Assembly (NCBI GenBank): GCA_030411725.1
Contig: MU839856.1
Coordinates: 62,001-126,000, forward strand
Reading direction: 5' to 3'
Origin: Echria macrotheca
Lineage: Eukaryota; Ascomycota; Sordariomycetes; Sordariales; Schizotheciaceae
Length of the DNA stretch: 64,000 nucleotides
A program made the translations under genes and the position numbers. Within the stretch, counting starts at the first letter, position 1. Every line of letters begins with the position of its first letter. Under the pieces are notes generated by a model. That model was not told where the DNA came from and made no database searches. It saw only the letters and a list, made by a program, of their open reading frames with translations. Shown here in pieces: positions 21,628-35,087 of this stretch.

Positions 21628-22129
21628 CTTACAGTAATAAACGTGTTAAATATTATAATATATAAAGAGTAGCAATTAATTTATTAATAATAACAGCACA
21701 AGTAATTGTTAAATAACTTAAATTCATCGTCTTTTAGTAATGGTTATCTTAAATTATATACGTTATAACGTAAATTCAAAGTTTACCATCTATTCTTTTA
21801 TAATTAGTTCATACTAAAAATAGGTGTAGTTTGCGTATTATATTATATATTTTACCTATAGTTATATGTAATTATGTAGGCTGAATTTTTAAAATAGCAT
21901 TTAAAATCTATGAGTACGAAAAGTTGCAATTATAGTTAAATAGCGATATCGATTTGCAAAAGGATTCTAAATGGCTAATAAGTATATTAACTTTACATAA
22001 AATGCGGTTATATATATTTAGTATTATTATGTTTTATTAAACGCAAAAATACTTTTACTTTTTATAGGTTTACTGATTAAAATTACGGTTTTTACTATTT
22101 TGACCCTTAATACCTATTACTGTAATAAG

Positions 22130-23429
22130 TAGGGTTGGGATTTAATCCAGACTAATAATTAGTAGTTTAGATTACGAGTTACAGTAGTTTAATTACCCCC
22201 CGGACTAGTAGCTTAAAGAGTCTTATTATTAGCCGAACTAATAATTTAATAATTTAATCACCTTTTAAACTAATAGTCCAACTACTTAACTACTGTAATT
22301 ACTAGTCCGGACTAGTAATTTACCCTTTAATATAGTAATTTTAACTTCAACTGCTATATTAGGCTTATTTATTAATTATTTTGATTATTACTGTTAATAT
22401 AGGCTGTATATAATATTAAAATTAGTTAATAAAGTTATAACTATCTATTTATTAGGTATAATAAGTGTTTTTAGCTTCTACATTTCATATGGTATTTTAC
22501 CTTTGTAAGTTTAAAACGCGTTAAAATAGAGATTTAACGAAATTGGCTTAGTAAAATATATATTTAAAATAGCTTATTAATTTAATAAAACTTTATTTCC
22601 TGGATGGGATTTTTTACTTTTAATTACTATCGCTACTGAAACTATTAAAATTGATGAAAGTATTAAATTCTTATTTCGAGCTAATTATATATTTCTGATA
22701 TCATTGGATTTTAAATCGTTAGTTAAAAATCGAGTTAACTTAATTAACTTGAAATGGTTTTTAGGTAGTCTATATGGTATTATATTCTACCTTGTAGCAT
22801 CAAAGCTTATTTAAGAATAGTATAGGAATAGGGAGTAAATTTTATTTTTATTGAAAAAACTTTTAAAAACATTATTATTACGAAATTGGCTTAGAAAGAT
22901 ATAAATTCAAAATAAGCTATTATTATAGTATATTACTACTAGATAGTTTGTGATTTCGGTTTTATAGTATTAAACTTTCTTGATTTAACAAAAGCGGTTA
23001 AAAACTAATGTTATTATTTTGACTTAATTGCGATTTTTTTCTACAAGTATAGACTTTTACTTATTATTTAAAAATTGAATTTACGTAACAATACTATAGT
23101 ACTTTATTAGTATAAATAATCATAAGCTTTATTATAAGCCTTGAAATCGTTTTAAAAGATTATTAGTATTATAGCAAAAACCTTTTTTTTATAGCAAAAG
23201 AGCCTAAAAAGTCCATTTTATAAGAAATAAATTTGGAAAAAAATATTTAACTAATAACTTTATTTTTGCAGTAGTCCGGTAGTTTAAACTATTAGTCCAA
23301 GTAGTTTAGTTACCCCTTGGACTATTAGTTCGGCTAGCTTGGTTACAGCTGTAATTTTAACTACTGGACTATAGTAGTCCGAACTACCGAACTAATAACT
23401 AAAGAGTAAAGACTAATATCTCAACTTTG
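22130..23429 (+). mobile_element. hAT family A, non-autonomous copy (about 1.3 kb)
   Basis: Starts TAGGGTTGGGATTTAATCC and ends GACTAATATCTCAACTTTG, mutated forms of the family A ends, with both subterminal arrays present. The interior lacks transposase. No convincing 8-bp duplication was found. Confidence 0.7.
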
Positions 23430-23520
23430 ATTAGATATATATATTGTATATTGTACAATATATACCTCTAACTAAAGGTAAAAAAAGATTTATTAAGAGA
23501 TTTGCTAGACTTATATAGCA

Positions 23521-23842
23521 GATTTTGCTATTCCTGCATAGCCCCCACTTTTTTCAGGCTAGCAGCTGCCAACACTTGCCAACACCTGCTAAGCTTATAA
23601 GGTATTATAAAGCCTGTATTACTAGCTGTTACGCTATATATTATTTGGTTTAAACCGTAGGAAGCCGAAGGCTTCCACCCGGTAGGCGGTCCCTCTTCTA
23701 TGTAGTTATAGCACATGAGTGCCTTCTATCTAATCTCGGTGCTCATACGCTCCGAGTACATATCGAAATGCTCCTTCGCAATCCACTCGATCGGGCTCTT
23801 CTGCGCCCAATATGCGATTGTGACAAAGTGTTACGCTATATA
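23521..23842 (-). other. GC-richer island with coding-like fragment
   Basis: About 300 bp of ordinary composition within A+T-rich DNA. On the minus strand about 23,822-23,724 reads TIAYWAQKSPIEWIAKEHFD and onward to a stop, and a second frame continues at 23,716-23,528 (GPPTGWKPSASYGLNQIIYS). The motif TGTTACGCTATATA occurs at about 23,628 and again at about 23,830, bracketing a 190-bp part. It may be a captured host-gene fragment or a small insertion flanked by a duplication. Family unknown. Confidence 0.4.
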
Positions 23843-25979
23843 GATATTAAGCTAATAGGGTTAAAAATATAATATATTACTTATTTATTTTCTAAAAAAA
23901 TTATATTTAACTTCTAAAATATAAAAAATAAGAAATAAAAGGTTAGTAATTAAATTAAATAAAACTATATAAAAGCTTTAATAGTAGTTATATAACGGTT
24001 TATGCAATTAAATTATATTTATTAAATTAACCCTTAATATAATTGCTATAGTTTTAAGGCTAGGATCTTAAAACTATAGTTATACTAATATACTAATACA
24101 ATTCACTAAAACCCTAATTACTATACTAACTTCAAAGTACCTAATTAAAGAAGAATTATAATAATAGTAAAGTTTTTCTTAAATTTAAATAAATATTCTA
24201 TTTAAATTTACAATTAATGTTAAAAATATATAATAGTTTAAAAATAATTATATATGTAATATATATTAATATCAGTATTTTTACTTATTTTATAATGAAG
24301 CTATATTATGATAAGCGTTTAATATTATTATAAGCTAAAGCTTAAAAAAAATTTTAAACTTATAACTATATAATTAGCTCTAAAATTATATTTTTAAAAT
24401 AAAGAGCAAAGAAAACTAATAATATAACGAAATCCTTAATATTAAATAGCTTAAGTTATGAGTATAAAGCCTACTAGGCCTAACTTGTATTGCTATATCT
24501 ATAGTTAAAATTTTAACGTACTAACGTTAAAATTCTAACAAATTTTTTTAAAAAACTACTTAGTTAAATATAGGTTTAATTAAAATTGCTATAGCTTAAG
24601 TATAAATATATTTCTTTATTTATTTAAATTAAAACTTAAACGTTTTAATGAAAGTTTAGTTATAATTAGGGTTGGAATTTAGTCTAGACTAGTAGTTGGT
24701 AGTCCGGCCAAGTAGTCTACCCCCTAATATATTATTTTTAATTTTTAATTACTATATTAGGCTTATTAATTAATTATTTTAATTATTATTACTAATATAG
24801 GCTATATATTAAAGTAATATTAGCTAATAGGATTAATATTATATTTATTAAGCTTATTATTACTACTTTTTACCGTTTTTCCTGTATTTATAAGTTACTT
24901 TTTACTTATTTGTTATTTTTGTATTATAAATCTAAAGATGACAAATAATAATAAAATTTATTAGAAAACTAAATATTACTTTATAGGGTAATCATTACGT
25001 AATAACTATTTATTATTAATAATATTATTAATAATACTTATTACGTAGTAATTTTATTATTAGTAAATAAAGTGCTGGAATATGCTAGAAGCTTTTGGAA
25101 ACTGGTAGAAGCAAATCGAATATGACTTATATTTTCTAAATGACTTATAACTTGAAAATTGCTTATAAATTTAAATATTTCCTAATATAGTAATAGTTAC
25201 GTAGTAACTTTTAGGTATTAAATATGTATATTTTATTTATTATCTTATTATAATTTTAGTTATTAGTAATTATATTGGTAGAGGATTCTAGAAGGTTCCG
25301 GATTTTTGAAGTGGTAAATTTAGCTAAATTGACGATTTGGAATTTTCGGATTTTAAATCCAGGATTAAAAATCTAAAGTGATTTATAATAGTAAAATGAC
25401 TTAATATTTGGATTTATAATATAAATGAGTTATATAATGAGTTACTGTTGCTTATTTTACTTTATTGGAAGGCTGTGGAAATATTAGAAATTCCTTTTTT
25501 TTAGATATACAAAGGGCCCTTGGTTACGTTGAAGATGGATTTTACTTTTAGAATTATTACAGCCTATAATTATATATTTATTATTACAACTTATTATTAT
25601 ATACTTATTTTTATCTTATAAATTACCCTTTTACCTTATATATATAATGTTTTTTTATTCTGAGGATTCTGTTTTTAGTAGTAAAGTTGCTTTTGAAGCT
25701 GCTTTTAGCCTTTTACCTTTTAATTAGCAAAATACTACTATTATAATTAGTAGTAATTTAATAACTAATATATCCTTTTTACTATATAACTAGCCGGATT
25801 ATAAATTAGAACCTGATTTTAAATCTACGGTTTATGTTATTAAATACGGTTTATTTATACGTACTTTACTACTTATTAATCCCCTAAAGGATAGATAGGT
25901 ATTAATTTAGTATATTATATAAGTATTAATTTTTAATATTATATTTTTAATATTAGTAATTAAATAAGTATAGTTAAAA

Positions 25980-28430
25980 AGTAATAGATATTGTAAAGGG
26001 GTTTAAAACTTCGAATTATTTACGGTATTATAAAAAATACTACCCTTTAATTACTTATAACGAAAAGTTAAAATCTATAAAAAGTAAAAGTAAATTATTA
26101 TTTATTACCTATTATATTATTAATCTTATTAGCTATTATACTATTAGCTTTATTAATATTAACTATAATAATAGAAACAATCGCAGTAAGCTTGGATTTG
26201 GATTTCTTTAGGCTAGTTTTAGTAAAAAGAGTATGTACTAATATCGTTTCCGATTTTAACAAAGAAGAAGCTTTATTAAAGATTTTAACTTTTTTTATTG
26301 AAAATAACTTATCTTTTAACGCCATAGATTTTAAATTTTTTTAAGATTTACTTCTTTACTTTAATAAATTAATAGTTTTATTAATTATATAATAGATTTT
26401 TTCAATTACTTATATATTAATTATTATTACCGTTTTAGTAAAGTGCCTATAATTTATTGGAAAAGGATAAAATCTTTGTTTAATTTTACTTTTGATTGGT
26501 TTTTTTTAGTATTTAATACTAAGTTAAAAGCAAATATCGAATTACTTAGTACTTTTTGCTCAACCTTCGATATTTGGACTTTAAAAGCTTAAAATAGTTA
26601 TTTAGGAATAATTATTAATTATATTAATACGGATTTTAAATTAATTTATAAGCTATTAAGTAAATTATACTTTTTTATTAATAATTTTACTAATAATACT
26701 TTTAACTTTCAAAAATATTCTAAATAGCTATACCGGTCTATATATCTATAACGAATTTTTAAAGGTTATTAAGCCTTATTTATCGATTATAATAAATATA
26801 ATTTTAATATAAGCTATATTTACTATTAAGCCTATTATAGTAATATTTAATTACTAATTTAATTAATTAGTATTATTTATAATAATATACTTAATAATAA
26901 TACATTTTTGGGAATTTAAAAGGCTTAATCCGGAATTTAAATATAATATTTGCTATGTTGCTTATATTTTTAATTTAGTAGCTATAGATATATTTAAAGA
27001 GTTTATATCTACAGCTACCTTAGATAAGTAACTTACTTATTTTACTAACTTACGGCTTATAAAATTAAATAATATAAACGAGGAAATTTAAAACGAGGAA
27101 TTTCATACCCTAAAATTTAATAGTAAATAAAAATAAAAATTAATTATTAATTAATCTTATATTAATAATTATTTTAGCTTTTACTATATAAGTTTAAAGG
27201 AGTATAGTAATAATTAAAAATATTCTCGAAATAAAAAAACTACTGTAAAAAAATTTGCTAAGTTAAGGACCAGGGTATTTTATTGGATAAATTTAAAAAA
27301 CAAGTTATTTTACTTAGTAAGTTATTTATTAACCCTATTAAATTACTAATTATTAATTACTAATATTATTTATAAATAACGTTATTAAGTAGAATTCTAC
27401 TTATTATATAATTAAATTTACCCTTAAGTTAAAAAATCCATTAACCTATATTTATTAAAAACTACAAATAAGGAATATTAAAAAATATTCCTTACGCTAA
27501 CTCAGTAAATAATACTTTAACAACTCGAAAAAATATTTATAATATTAGTAAAGCCTATTATCTAACTATAAAGCAAATACTATATCAATATTAATAAGGC
27601 CATGCTATTTATTTATTAAATATATAGCAAATTCAAGGCTTTAATTTCGAAATTTAATAATAAAGTATTAAAAAAAAAAGCATTAATAAGTAAATTATTT
27701 AACCCTATATTTTAGTTATTATTATCTAATTTATATTTTAGGTTAAGTAATATAATAGTTTTACTTTAGTTATTGAAGCTAAAATTGCAAAATTATATAA
27801 ATACTTTTTACGGAAACTATTATCAGCAAATCGATTAAAACGGTTCAAACTATATCCTTTTGCTATATTTCTAAATCCACAACTTAAAATATAACCTTTT
27901 AAGCAAAACGGATATTCATATTTTAACGCTACTATAAAATATAAAGTTTACAAACTTATAAAGGAAAAATTCTTAAAGTAAGTAAAATATATATAATTTT
28001 TATTTCTTAATATTAATATTTACTTTTTTAGGGTTTAAAAGGAATTAAATTTAAATCCCCCAGAATAATAAAAGGATATATGCAACGCTTGAAACAATAA
28101 AAAGGATTTTTATACCCTTATAAGCTAAAACCTGAAATATATTAATTATATTTATAAGCTAATTACTAATAAAAAGGTATTTATTCAACTTTTATTATTA
28201 TTTATTTTATTATTATTAAATTTAAAAGCTATTACTTTTTTTTTTAATAGATTTAACCTTTAAAATACTAAAAGATAAATATTTTAAATATCCTATTTTA
28301 AACCTAATAGCAAGAAGATATTTAATAATTCCAGTAACTTTAACACCGGTAAAAAGGGTATTTTCAATAAGTAATAATATTACTATGAAAAATCGAAATA
28401 AACTAAAGCTAAAAACGGTTAAATAAATGG
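25980..28430 (+). pseudogene. RIP-decayed hAT transposase
   Basis: The plus strand keeps hAT landmarks through many stops and apparent shifts. EALLKILTFFIENNLSFNAI (about 26,270-26,325) matches the segment preceding the catalytic core. STFDIWTLKA followed by NSYLGIIINYIN (about 26,560-26,630) matches the conserved D-x-W-T and Y-x-G...HYI region. KYPILNLIARRYLIIPVTLT then KRVFSIS (about 28,286-28,372) matches the C-terminal hATC dimerisation domain. In-frame TAA/TAG replace likely Gln/Trp codons. The gene is not functional. Confidence 0.85.
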
Positions 28431-29082
28431 TTTTATTAAAGAGTTAGAAAATAAAGGATTTAAAGCAATTAAAGGATAATTTCCAAAATAATATAGTGGA
28501 GAAGGAAAAAGAGGAAAATTAGAATTTATTATTTTTCCTTAATTTCATATTTTTTTTATTTTCCTATTTTCCTATTTCCTTCTTTCCTTAAAATAAGCTT
28601 TTTTTAATTAATAAGCTTTATCTGTTTTCTTGCTTTTTAAAGTATAAAATACCTTAAAATAGAAATATTACGAAATTGGCTTAGTAACAAATATATTTAA
28701 AGCACCTAATTAATTTAGTTTGAAGTTATTTCCTAGTTAGTATTTTTTACTTTTTATTATTATAGTAGTTAGACTTACTAGAATCAATTAAAATATAAAG
28801 TTCTTATTTTAAGTTAATTATAAGTTTTTATATAATAGGATTTTAAATCGTTAATTAAAAATTAAGTTTACGTAATTAACTTAAAGTAGCTTATAAATAC
28901 TATATATAGTAGTATATTTTACCTTTTTACTTTAAAATTTATTTAAAAGTAATATAGTAATAAAGTGAAAAATAATTTTTTATTGAAAAAAGTACTAAAA
29001 CGCTTATTATTACAAGAATGGGCTATAAAAATATCGATGCAAAATTAGCTATTATTATATTATACTATTATTTACTAAGTAG

Positions 29083-30448
29083 CAGGGTTGATAATTAGTC
29101 AGACGACAGTAGTCAGTAGTCAGACTACTGACTACTGTAGTCTAGTCACTGCCTTGACTACTGACTAGACTACTGTGACTACTGTAGTCAGTAGCCTGAC
29201 TACAGTAGTTAGTAGATAAAATTAATAAAAATAATAATTACTTTAAATACTTATTAGTAATCGCTTTATAATTAATGTTTAGAGGTATTATATAGGTAAT
29301 AATTATTATAATTTAAATTAAAGGATTAAATATTGAATTAACTATGTTTAATAATTTAACTGTATAATTAATGTATAAAGTCGCTTTTTACTACCTTTTT
29401 ACTACCTTTTTAAGTAGCTTATTCCTAGTAAAAACGTATTAAATAGTTGAATAACGATTTTAATTATAGAAAAAAGATAAAATATTTTTATGCTAGTTAA
29501 TAGTAATATTTGTAACTTACCTATAAGTATTCTCAATTATAAGTTACTATTCGTAGTGGATTTTTAAAAGGGTATTTGAAATTGGTATTTTTACTTTGGC
29601 CTAATTGCAAGTTTTCATGCACCTCGATTTCCAATCATTTCTTAAAATTCAAAATTCGTGTAAAACTTTAAAGTAACTAGTAGATATAATAGATAATATA
29701 TATTTTTATTATTACCCTAAAAAACACTTATTAATTACTACTTTAACCGGAATTAAGAGTAAGAAATAGTTAAAATCGTAATTTTTCCTAATAAATATAC
29801 GAAAAGTAAGAACATTTTTATACTAAATACAATATAATAATGGTAATTATATATAACTGCCTTTTATTCAAAGTTAATACGCTTATTAGCATTTTAAAAA
29901 CCTATTTGAAATTGATATCGTTGTTCAACTTTAATTGCGACTTTTCGTACTTGTGAATTTTAAATTGCATTTTTAACGTTTAGCTTATATAATAATATAT
30001 AATTAGCTTATAGATAAGGTATATAGTATTATTAACATGCGGTATATATTTTTATAATTAATTAATTATAACGTAAAGGCTGATTAAAAGCTAATTTTAT
30101 ATTAAAAAGTATATGGATTCCGATTACTTATTATCTTTTTGTCAATTAATGAGAAATATATTACTACTGTTTATAAATTATATTTTGTATTATTATCACT
30201 ATTAACAAGTATTTAAATCTATAGTGTTAATAGGCTTTTAATTATTTTGCGAGTAAAAATAATACATTATATTTGACTAGTAGTCAGACTACAGTAGTCT
30301 AGTCACTACCCTGACTACTGACTACCGTAGTCTAGTCACAGCGCTGACTACTGACTACTGTTGTCTAGTCAGTGCTTTGACTAATGACTACTGACTACTA
30401 TAGTCAGTGACTACTGACTAATGACTACTGACTAATTTGCCAACCCTG
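29083..30448 (+). mobile_element. hAT family B non-autonomous element with perfect 8-bp TSD
   Basis: Begins CAGGGTTGATAATTAGTCAG and ends CTAATTTGCCAACCCTG, flanked by CTAAGTAG on both sides (29,075-29,082 and 30,449-30,456). Subterminal arrays of GTAGTCAGTAGTC/TGACTACTGACTA run about 130-180 bp at each end. The 1.37 kb interior has no transposase. It sits within the formerly autonomous A element and its arrays are better preserved than the host's. Confidence 0.93.
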
Positions 30449-31018
30449 CTAAGTAGTAACTTTTATTTATTAATTTTATAGTTTCTTAATTTAATAAACG
30501 TAATTAAAAACTAAGGTTGTTATTTTGATTTAATTGCGACTTTTTGTATAAGTCGATTTCTAATTATTAATTAAATTTGCAATTTACGTAATTATATTAT
30601 AATAAGTTATAAGCCAGATATATAATTATAAGCTTTATTATAGGCCTTAAATCTATTTTAGAAAACTAATTGTATTATAGTAAAAACTTCGGTTTTATAT
30701 AAAAAGTGCCTAAAAAGCCTCTTTTTATAGGAATAAATTAATAATTTCAAATTTAAAATAATATATTTTTTGAGGTAGTTTAGTAGTCCGGACTAGTAAT
30801 CCGGTAGTCCGGACTACTAGTTACAGTAGTCTAGTTACTACCCGGATTAATAGTCCAGGTAGTCTAATTACCCCCTAAACTACTAGTCCAGTAGTCTAGT
30901 TACTACCCGGACTAGTAATCCGGGTAGTTTAGTTACGGTCGTAATTCTGACTACTAGACTATAGTAGTCCGGATCACAGGACTAATAATTAAGGACTAAT
31001 ATCCCAACCCTGATTATA

Positions 31019-31190
31019 TAGGGTTGGTAAATTAGTTAATAGTTATTAATCAAGGTGCTGACTAGATTATAGTAGTTAGTAGCTAACGCTGTACCTAAAC
31101 TACGATAGTTAATAGTTAGAATTGTAACTAAACTATAGTAGGTAGTAATCTGATTACTGACTATAGTAGTCTGATTAATCGCCAGCCCTG
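31019..31190 (+). mobile_element. 172-bp hAT mini-element (termini only)
   Basis: Starts TAGGGTTGGTAAATTAG and ends GATTAATCGCCAGCCCTG, consisting almost entirely of GTAGTTAGTAG-type array. Flanks TGATTATA and TTACTATA agree at six of eight positions. It abuts the right end of the autonomous A element. Confidence 0.6.
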
Positions 31191-31637
31191 TTACTATATA
31201 TATATTTAAAAGATATTTAAAATAAGATTATTAACTTTGACTTCTAATTAATAACTTAAAATCCGGCTATATAAAAATGTAATTAGCTCGAAATAAAAGG
31301 TTTAATTTAGAATCGTTTATAATTAGTTTAGGACTTTAAGGGGTATAAAAACTAAATCCTAACGCTATTAAAAAGTAAGCTTTATTATTATATTATATTA
31401 AGTTAATATAAAAATAAAGTGAATGGTCTAGGGAGAATATGTATTATAATATACTTAGTGTACCCTTTAACGTACTTTTTATATCTATAGGAATTAATAT
31501 TAAGCTTTTATATATATTAATAATAGGTGTTAACCCCTAATTTATTTAACTATAATTAATTAGCGTAACGTAGGTATGAGCTCGCAAGGAAAAGATTATT
31601 TAATCTAAAAGGTTAAACGTATATTAGTATTAAAGTT

Positions 31638-32261
31638 AGAGGATGTTTCGCCTCACTGTAGGATTTGTCTTTTCTCACTGTAGTACATTAGACTTGCCCT
31701 ACTTTTCCCCCACTAAGCTATTACAGGCAGGCGGTGAAGGGCGTCGTAGGTCGGTCAATTGAACCACCCTTTTACTTTTGCCAGCACTTGTGATCGTAAC
31801 GAGATTAGATTCGTTTAAATATTTAAATCCGCTGTTTCTGCTGTACTCGTGGTTTTTTGCCTTTTCTATAGTTGATGGTTCGCGGGGGGGGGGAGGGGGG
31901 TTAAGGTCTAAAGCAGTTATAATTAAAAGCCCTGGAAACTATCAAATGCGACTAATTCAGTATCGTCAACCATCTGCAAGCGGTTAATCACGGTAAATGT
32001 GGTATGATTTAATTATTTTTATTTTCGCGATAAAAGCGTAGTAGTAGTAAAAGTGGTAATGGCTTTGTGTAAGTATACGTAGTTGAGGTTTATTGCTATT
32101 GTGATGGTTGATTGATTGCGATGGGTGGCAGAATTTTGGGTGGACGATTTAGTGGATATACCTTTTTGGGTGGGTGTTTGTGGGGGTTGGGGTTATGTAT
32201 GGGGATTTTTTGAAATTACAGTGAGAAAAGACAAATTCTACCGTGAGGCGAGACATCCTCT
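31638..32261. mobile_element. 624-bp inverted-repeat element, little RIP damage, 6-bp TSD
   Basis: The ends AGAGGATGTTTCGCCTCAC and GTGAGGCGAGACATCCTCT are inverted repeats continuing to about 45 bp (GTCTTTTCTCACTGTA inside). The flanks are AAAGTT on both sides (31,632-31,637; 32,262-32,267). Composition is ordinary, including a G run near 31,886-31,905, in contrast to the RIP-decayed surroundings. Its 69-residue open frame (31,778-31,987) has no motif, so it is a non-autonomous MITE-like element of unassigned superfamily. Confidence 0.85.
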
Positions 32262-32719
32262 AAAGTTAATAGTAATATAGTATTTAGCGATTGCGCTGGA
32301 AGGGTATTAAATTAGAAGTAATAATTATAGTAGCAATAGTATAAGGTAAAAATAAAAGGAAATTGAATGAAATAAAGGGGAGCTGGATATTTATTTCTAT
32401 GTAATTAAATAGCTTATATATAATTGTATTAAAATCTATTTTTTTTCTGGTAACTATTTAATTTAGGCTTTATAGATAACTAACTGAAATATATTAAAAA
32501 AGTATATTTATTTAAAATTAATTATACCTTACTTTGGTTTATCTCCGTTTATTATTAAAAGTTATTATATTTTACTTAAATATATTGAAATTAAAGTTAA
32601 TTAAAGGTTAAAGGGAATATATACCTATTATAAACTAATTATATTTTTGTTTTACCTACCTTTTGTTTTATTTACCTTCTTTTTAATACTTTTATTTACT
32701 AATAAACTATTTTAATAGT

Positions 32720-33120
32720 AAATAATAAATTAAAAACCCTTGTAATCTGTTAATATTATAGTTTAAGTTACGGTTTAAAGAATGGAAAGAAATATATTTA
32801 CTTTAAACTGAGTATAAAGTAGTATCTTTCCTTAAACCCTTATTTTTAGTTTTTCTACTTGTTCTTATAATCGTATTCTAGGTGTAAAAGGCCTAATTAA
32901 GTAAATTATAAAACAGTTATATAATAGGTATTTAGAGCCTATACGTACTGATGATTAAATAGTAGATACTTATATGTTATAATTATATTAAAAGAGGGAT
33001 TATTTACCTTTGTAAAAGATAAAAGCTTTTGGATTTTAAGTAATTTAAAATAAATAGTAATAGTATTTTAAATGAAATATACTGTTATAGTTTTATTAAA
33101 AGTTCTTTTATAACTTTTAT
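32720..33120 (+). repeat. diverged dispersed repeat, copy 1 (second at 44,820-45,180)
   Basis: Similar in order and sequence to 44,820-45,180: shared blocks include GAAAxxTATATTTAxxTTA, CTTAAACCCTTATTT and ACTTATATxTTATAATTATAT, with transition-rich divergence. The family was not identified; it may be an interior part of another element. Confidence 0.45.
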
Positions 33121-33760
33121 AATTTTTATTAATAAATTTGAAGTAAATAATTGGTTTTAAAGTTTTTGGTTTTTATAATAAAAATCGTTTTTATAAAGGG
33201 TGGGTTTAAGTATATAGGTTAAACTCCTAATTATTTATTTAACTTTTAACTTTAATAAAATCTATCTTAATTTATATAAACTATCAGCATTTATTTAAGC
33301 TATAAAAAACTGAAACCTTTTACTATTTAAAAGAGTAAATATTTTTTTATATAATTATAATATATAAATACTTAAAATTTAATTTTCGGTAGGTATATGC
33401 TTTAAATACTTCTTTATATATCTTTTTTACAATATATATAATTAAGTTCTTTTACGCTTAGATTATAATTATAATTAAAATAAGTAAAAAAAGTAAAAAG
33501 TATAGGTAAGTGTTTAAGGAAAGGTGCTATTTTATTATTTAGCTTCATATTAATGCGTTTTTTAAACTATTTTAAAAGTCATTTAAGCCATAGCTTTTAA
33601 CGTTATAAAAGCTTTCATTGTATTTTTTATAATTATAGTCCCTAATATTAAGTAAACTAAATAAAAACGAGGGTTATTAAAAAAGAGTAAATAAGAAAAA
33701 AACGCAGAGTTAGTAATTAATTAGACTATTATAGTTAATAGTTGAATTAATAACTACAGT

Positions 33761-35087
33761 TAGGGTTAGCAATTAATTAAAATACTATAGTCTAGTCAAT
33801 ACTTTAACTATTGACTATTATAGTTTAGTTACTATTTTAACTATAACTACTGTAGTTTAGTTAGTACCTTAACTATTGATTGAACTGCTATAACTACTGT
33901 ACTTAGTAATCTAACTACAGTAGTTAGTAGGTAAAATTATAAAAAAAATAACTATTTTAAATAGTTATTAATATTCGTTTTATAATTAAAGTTTAATAAT
34001 AGTATATATAACTTATAAGTAATAATTATTATAATTTAAATTGAAGTGTTAAATATTGAATTAACTATATTTAATAATTTAGTTATATTATTAATGTAGA
34101 GAGTCGCTTTTTTTACTACCTTTTGAAATAGCTTCCTTCTAGTAAAAAAGCAATAAATAGTTAAATAATAATTTTAATTATAGAAAAAGGTGATATATTT
34201 TATGACTAGCGGATAGTATTATTTGTAACTTACCTATAAGTATTTTAAAGTATAACTTATTACGCTTAGTGAATTTTTAAAAGCGTATTCGAAATCGGTA
34301 TTTCACTTCGACCTAATTGCAACTTTCTATACACCTCGATTTCCAATCATTCCTTAAAATTTAGGATCAATACAAAGGCTTAACATAAGTTGTATATATA
34401 ATAGATAACATATATTCTTACTATAAGTCCAATGAATACTTATCAACTACTATCCAAACCGGAATTAAGAGTAAACAATTGTTAAAATCATGATATTTAT
34501 TATTAAAGACGTTAGAAGTAGCAATATTCTTATACTAAATAGAATATAATGATGCTAATTATATATAACTACTTTTTAATTGAAGTAAATAGGCTTATTA
34601 AGATTTTTAAAATTTATTGGAAATCGATATTGCTATTTAACTCCAATTGCAACTTTTCGTACTTGTAGATTTTAATTTCCATTTTAAAAATTCAGCTTAT
34701 ATATTAACAAAAGATTAATTTATAGGTAAGATATATAGTACTATAGGTATACTATATATGCCTCCAGACTTATATAATTGTAAGGGGGAAGCTGGTAAAT
34801 TGTAATTTTACGTTACAATGTGTATAAACTATAAATAATAAGAGATTGTATTAATATACGATAATTTTATTAATTATTTATGCTCTTATTATTAATAAAT
34901 ATATATATATCTTTTATTTATACTATATTTAACGTTTTATAGCTGTAAGTATTTAAATCTATAGAATTAAGAGGCTTTTTTAATTATTTTGCAACTAAAA
35001 AATATATTATGTTTGACTAGTAGTCAGACTACAGTAGTCAGTAGTCAGACTGCTGACTAATGACTACTGACTAATTTGCCAACCCTG
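33761..35087 (+). mobile_element. hAT family B copy
   Basis: Starts TAGGGTTAGCAATTAATT and ends CTAATTTGCCAACCCTG, with the B interior collinear to the 29,083 copy. The flanking 8-mers ACTACAGT and TTAGAAAT do not match, so one end may be disrupted or the start misplaced. A partial B-like start also precedes it at about 33,707. Confidence 0.6.

Larger units (their letters stand above)
20121..22129 (-). mobile_element. hAT family B, reverse-oriented fragment split by a younger B copy
   Basis: The flanks of the 20,171-21,627 element read as one reverse-oriented B element: the left part matches the B terminal region (TGCAAAATxATTAAAAGCCT), and the right part matches the B interior in reverse. 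It is interrupted at 22,130 by an A copy. Confidence 0.5.
24667..31012 (+). mobile_element. hAT family A, formerly autonomous element (about 5 kb plus nested insertion)
   Basis: Left end TAGGGTTGGAATTTAGTC and right end GACTAATATCCCAACCCTG with the family A subterminal arrays. The left and right parts are collinear with non-autonomous A copies, but about 3.7 kb of extra sequence (about 24,900-28,640) holds a transposase relic. A family B element (29,083-30,448) is nested in the right half. No clear 8-bp duplication was seen. Confidence 0.75.

Noticed and set aside
31778..31987. 69-residue open frame inside the 624-bp inverted-repeat element
   Set aside because: It passes through a G homopolymer run, has no motif, and is too short for a transposase.
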